From assembly GCA_903909605.1 (NCBI GenBank), contig CAIVWH010000018.1:25305-89304 (forward strand): 64,000 nt of DNA, read 5' to 3'. A program made the translations under genes and the position numbers. The first letter of the stretch is position 1, and every line of letters starts with the position of its first letter. Below the pieces are notes generated by a model that worked only from the letters and a program-made list of their open reading frames with translations, did no database searches and was not told the origin of the DNA. Below are positions 62,256 to 64,000 of the stretch, piece after piece. The DNA comes from an uncultured Micrococcales bacterium. GTDB lineage: Bacteria; Actinomycetota; Actinomycetes; Actinomycetales; Microbacteriaceae.

Positions 62256-62912
62256 GTGGTGCAATCAATCTCGCTGAATGACGGCGACGTTCGAGTCAGG
62301 CTGGCGAGCATGCGCGATGCTAAAGCGCTGCAGCAACTTATGCAGGGCAACCGTGAATGGTTGCGTCCATGGGAGGCCACTAATCCTTACGGGCCAAGTT
62401 CTTTTGACATGAAGTTGCAAATCAAAATTCTGCGCAAGCAGTACAAACTCGGCTCCGCCATTCCGATGGTGATTGAATACGGAAACCAAATCGTTGGTCA
62501 GTTAAATGTTGCAAACATGGTTTACGGATCTGTCTCTTCGTGCGTGATTGGTTACTGGGTAATTCCAGAAGTTGCCGGGCTTGGAATCACGCCGACCGCA
62601 GTTGGACTGATTGGCGATTACCTTGTTGACGAGTTGAAACTGCACCGCATCGAAATCGATATTCGCCCCGAGAATCTGCCAAGTCTTCGAGTAGTCGAGA
62701 AGCTCGGTTTCCGTTTCGAGGGAACCAAGCAGCGCTACATTCACATCAATGGCGCCTGGCGCGATCACTTTGTTTTTGCTCTCACCTCGGATGAGCTAAA
62801 CCAGTCGATTCTGGATCGATGGCTTAACGGGGAGGTTGGTGAAATGAATTACCCATTTCAGACCAAAATCGTTAAACACACCGAGGAAAATCACGAGCAC
62901 TTTGGCAGCTGA
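62256..62912 (+). CDS. GNAT N-acetyltransferase, RimJ-like
   Basis: A 218-residue acetyltransferase of the RimI/RimJ group, which acetylate N-termini of ribosomal and other proteins. The acetyl-CoA region is IGYWVIPEVAGLGITPTAVG, with less Gly than the classic Q/RxxGxG/A. DELKLHRIEIDIRPENLPSLRVVEKLGFRFEG closes the fold. GTG start, 17 bases from the divergent cyclo-ligase. The target protein is not known. Confidence 0.88.
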   Translation: MVQSISLNDGDVRVRLASMRDAKALQQLMQGNREWLRPWEATNPYGPSSFDMKLQIKILRKQYKLGSAIPMVIEYGNQIVGQLNVANMVYGSVSSCVIGYWVIPEVAGLGITPTAVGLIGDYLVDELKLHRIEIDIRPENLPSLRVVEKLGFRFEGTKQRYIHINGAWRDHFVFALTSDELNQSILDRWLNGEVGEMNYPFQTKIVKHTEENHEHFGS

Positions 62913-62928
62913 CTCATATCTTTGAGTC

Positions 62929-63594
62929 ATGACATTCTCACTCGACGGCGGCATCGGACTGGTTGTCATCGTCGCGCTGTGGCTCTTGGTCATGGTGCCG
63001 AGTTGGGGTCGCAACCAAGACTCTTCAAAGCGGGGTTCGACTTCTGGTCGAAACTTTTCGGGCAATCGCAATTCAACGGTGAAAAAACCTCGTGTCGGCG
63101 TGTCGAAAAGAGAAAATTTTCGCAATCGAAATCGGCGGTTGCGCCCACTGTTTGCATTCCTATTGGTCGCATCCGTTGCTATGACGGCGCAGGGTTTACT
63201 TGAAGTAGCTAGCAACGTTGTCTGGTTGATCGAGTCGGCGGCAGGTGTGCTGCTGTTCTCATTCAGTGCATCGGTGTTGCGCACCACGCGTGAAACTGCA
63301 CCACGAATTGCACGCCAAACTGAGGGCCAACGACACCAGGACCTAGCCCGGATGGCTTATTTTGTAAGGGAATCAGCCTTAACCGATGCTTCGCCCGATG
63401 AACTGTTTGATGAGCGTGCCTGGAGCGGTTCGCAGATTCCGGAGTCCTCACTGAACCGCCGAGTTGGCGCGATTGATATGTCGAAACTCGCGCAGGTCGT
63501 GTCGTTGGATGAAGCGCGCGGGGCATCCGAGCAGTCGGGCTTCGATTCGCAGCAGCTTGACCTCATCCTTAAGCGCCGCAGAAACTCAAATTAA
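62929..63594 (+). CDS. GlpR/SepX-like membrane protein (probable divisome factor)
   Basis: A 221-residue protein with a membrane helix at about 8-25, a basic linker (residues 26-70), two more helices at 72-112 and a long cytoplasmic tail. The order cyclo-ligase, rimJ, this gene matches the mycobacterial Rv0992c-Rv0996 region, where Rv0996/GlpR binds the gephyrin-like Glp at the septum, and SepX is the Streptomyces relative. That match rests on context and layout, since sequence likeness is weak. In mycobacteria galU and glp (moeA1) lie in between; they are absent here. Confidence 0.6.
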   Translation: MTFSLDGGIGLVVIVALWLLVMVPSWGRNQDSSKRGSTSGRNFSGNRNSTVKKPRVGVSKRENFRNRNRRLRPLFAFLLVASVAMTAQGLLEVASNVVWLIESAAGVLLFSFSASVLRTTRETAPRIARQTEGQRHQDLARMAYFVRESALTDASPDELFDERAWSGSQIPESSLNRRVGAIDMSKLAQVVSLDEARGASEQSGFDSQQLDLILKRRRNSN

Positions 63595-63682
63595 ATTTTT
63601 TTCCAAAATCGGCGTGTCGGTTGTTTTATCCGCTAAACCGCTAGTCTTTTTTTATCTGCAATTACACGTTGGGAGTAGACAA

Positions 63683-64000
63683 ATGACCATTTTCGATCGA
63701 GCCAAGAAGGTTTGGAATGCGAACGCCAAGGGTGTTCAACAGACCGTCGAGGCGATTGCAGAAGATGTCCGTGAGGAAGCTCAGGACGTTCTGCAAGATG
63801 CAGGAAAAAAAGTAGCAACCAAAGCAACTGAAATTGAGAGAAAGGCCACCATGGCTGTCAAGACCGCAACCAAGAAGGTAGTCAAGAAGGCTACCGCCGC
63901 AAAGAAGCCTGCTGCAAAGAAGGCTGTTGCAAAGAAGGCTGCCCCTAAGAAGGCAACCGCTGCAAAGAAGCCAGTAGCTAAGAAGGCTGTTGCAAAGAAG
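63683..64000 (+). CDS. Lys/Ala-rich histone-tail-like protein (partial at window end)
   Basis: Runs off the window, so it is not in the ORF track. ATG 63683 follows GGGAG. The first 55 residues are an amphipathic helical region (KVWNANAKGVQQTVEAIAEDV). From about residue 60 the sequence becomes repeats of the type AKKPAAKKAVAKKAAPKKA, as in histone H1-like and HupB-type C-terminal tails. The basic part probably binds DNA or RNA. The end is not visible, so total length is unknown. No HU domain is seen. Confidence 0.72.
   Translation, partial: MTIFDRAKKVWNANAKGVQQTVEAIAEDVREEAQDVLQDAGKKVATKATEIERKATMAVKTATKKVVKKATAAKKPAAKKAVAKKAAPKKATAAKKPVAKKAVAKK

Noticed and set aside
63841-64000. AAGAAGGCTG-type repeats at the right edge considered as a DNA repeat array
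   Set aside because: They are codon repeats of a Lys/Ala-rich protein in a single open frame.

Overview
The window looks like chromosomal core sequence of a small-genome actinobacterium, most likely in the family Microbacteriaceae. This rests on gene content and order, not on a database match. It carries a CarD-IspDF-CysS-RlmB operon, a GlnR-type orphan regulator, a DtxR/IdeR repressor, an XPB helicase with its helicase-associated partner, a WXG100 protein, DUF3027 and DUF2530 genes beside serC, and CIRCE-controlled groEL. Genes are tightly packed: many ATGA or TAATG junctions, many GTG/TTG starts, and only one gap of about 300 bases. I saw no CRISPR array, phage, insertion sequence or rRNA operon. 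Three tRNAs are present (Lys-TTT, Thr-TGT, Arg-CCT).

Layout. 1-4.5 kb: 3' end of aspartate ammonia-lyase, a CopC-type protein, a PBP4-type D,D-carboxypeptidase and a cation/Ca2+ exchanger-like protein. 4.5-7.4 kb: an unusual SDR-like protein and a PiT phosphate transporter behind a Pho-box-like promoter. 7.5-10.8 kb: a CoA-transferase and a large surface acyltransferase. 10.9-16.3 kb: a five-part peptide/oligopeptide ABC importer coded by four genes. 16.4-20.3 kb: small enzymes, FKBP, tRNA-Lys, an EamA transporter and an SDR/DUF2867 protein. 20.3-24.1 kb: MutT1-type Nudix/phosphatase, polyphosphate kinase and GlnR-like regulator. 24.2-28.1 kb: two small membrane proteins, nitrobindin, YgfZ, a FUSC-type protein and a methyltransferase. 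28.1-31.5 kb: phosphoglycerate mutase, PhoU and a SenX3/RegX3-type pair. 31.5-36.4 kb: lipoprotein, CarD, IspDF, CysS, RlmB. 36.4-44.3 kb: DUF4032 kinase-like protein with a UgpC/MsmK-type ATPase, DsbA-like protein, MsrB, LytR_C protein, cold shock protein, GroEL and WXG100. 44.4-52.7 kb: a second two-component system, XPB helicase and partner, cold shock/DUF3027/DUF2530 and SerC. 52.8-64 kb: IdeR, acyltransferase, NlpC/P60 hydrolase, HNH endonuclease, a kup remnant, MFS transporter, tRNA-Arg, a 1222-residue helicase-like protein with degraded active sites, 5-FTHF cyclo-ligase, GNAT acetyltransferase, a GlpR/SepX-like membrane protein and the start of a Lys/Ala-rich histone-tail-like protein.

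How it fits together. Phosphate handling is a recurring theme. The PiT promoter and the phoU promoter both carry three units of an 11-nt periodic motif resembling the actinobacterial PhoP box. A SenX3/RegX3-type pair lies divergent from phoU, and polyphosphate kinase sits with a MutT1-like enzyme as in mycobacteria. The kinase of this pair has no membrane segment, so phosphate status may reach it through PhoU or metabolites. The strongest candidate for something little described is the 1222-residue protein. It keeps the architecture of the SF1 helicase plus Vsr-like nuclease family, but the Walker A lysine, the Walker B acidic pair and the nuclease residues all appear to be lost.
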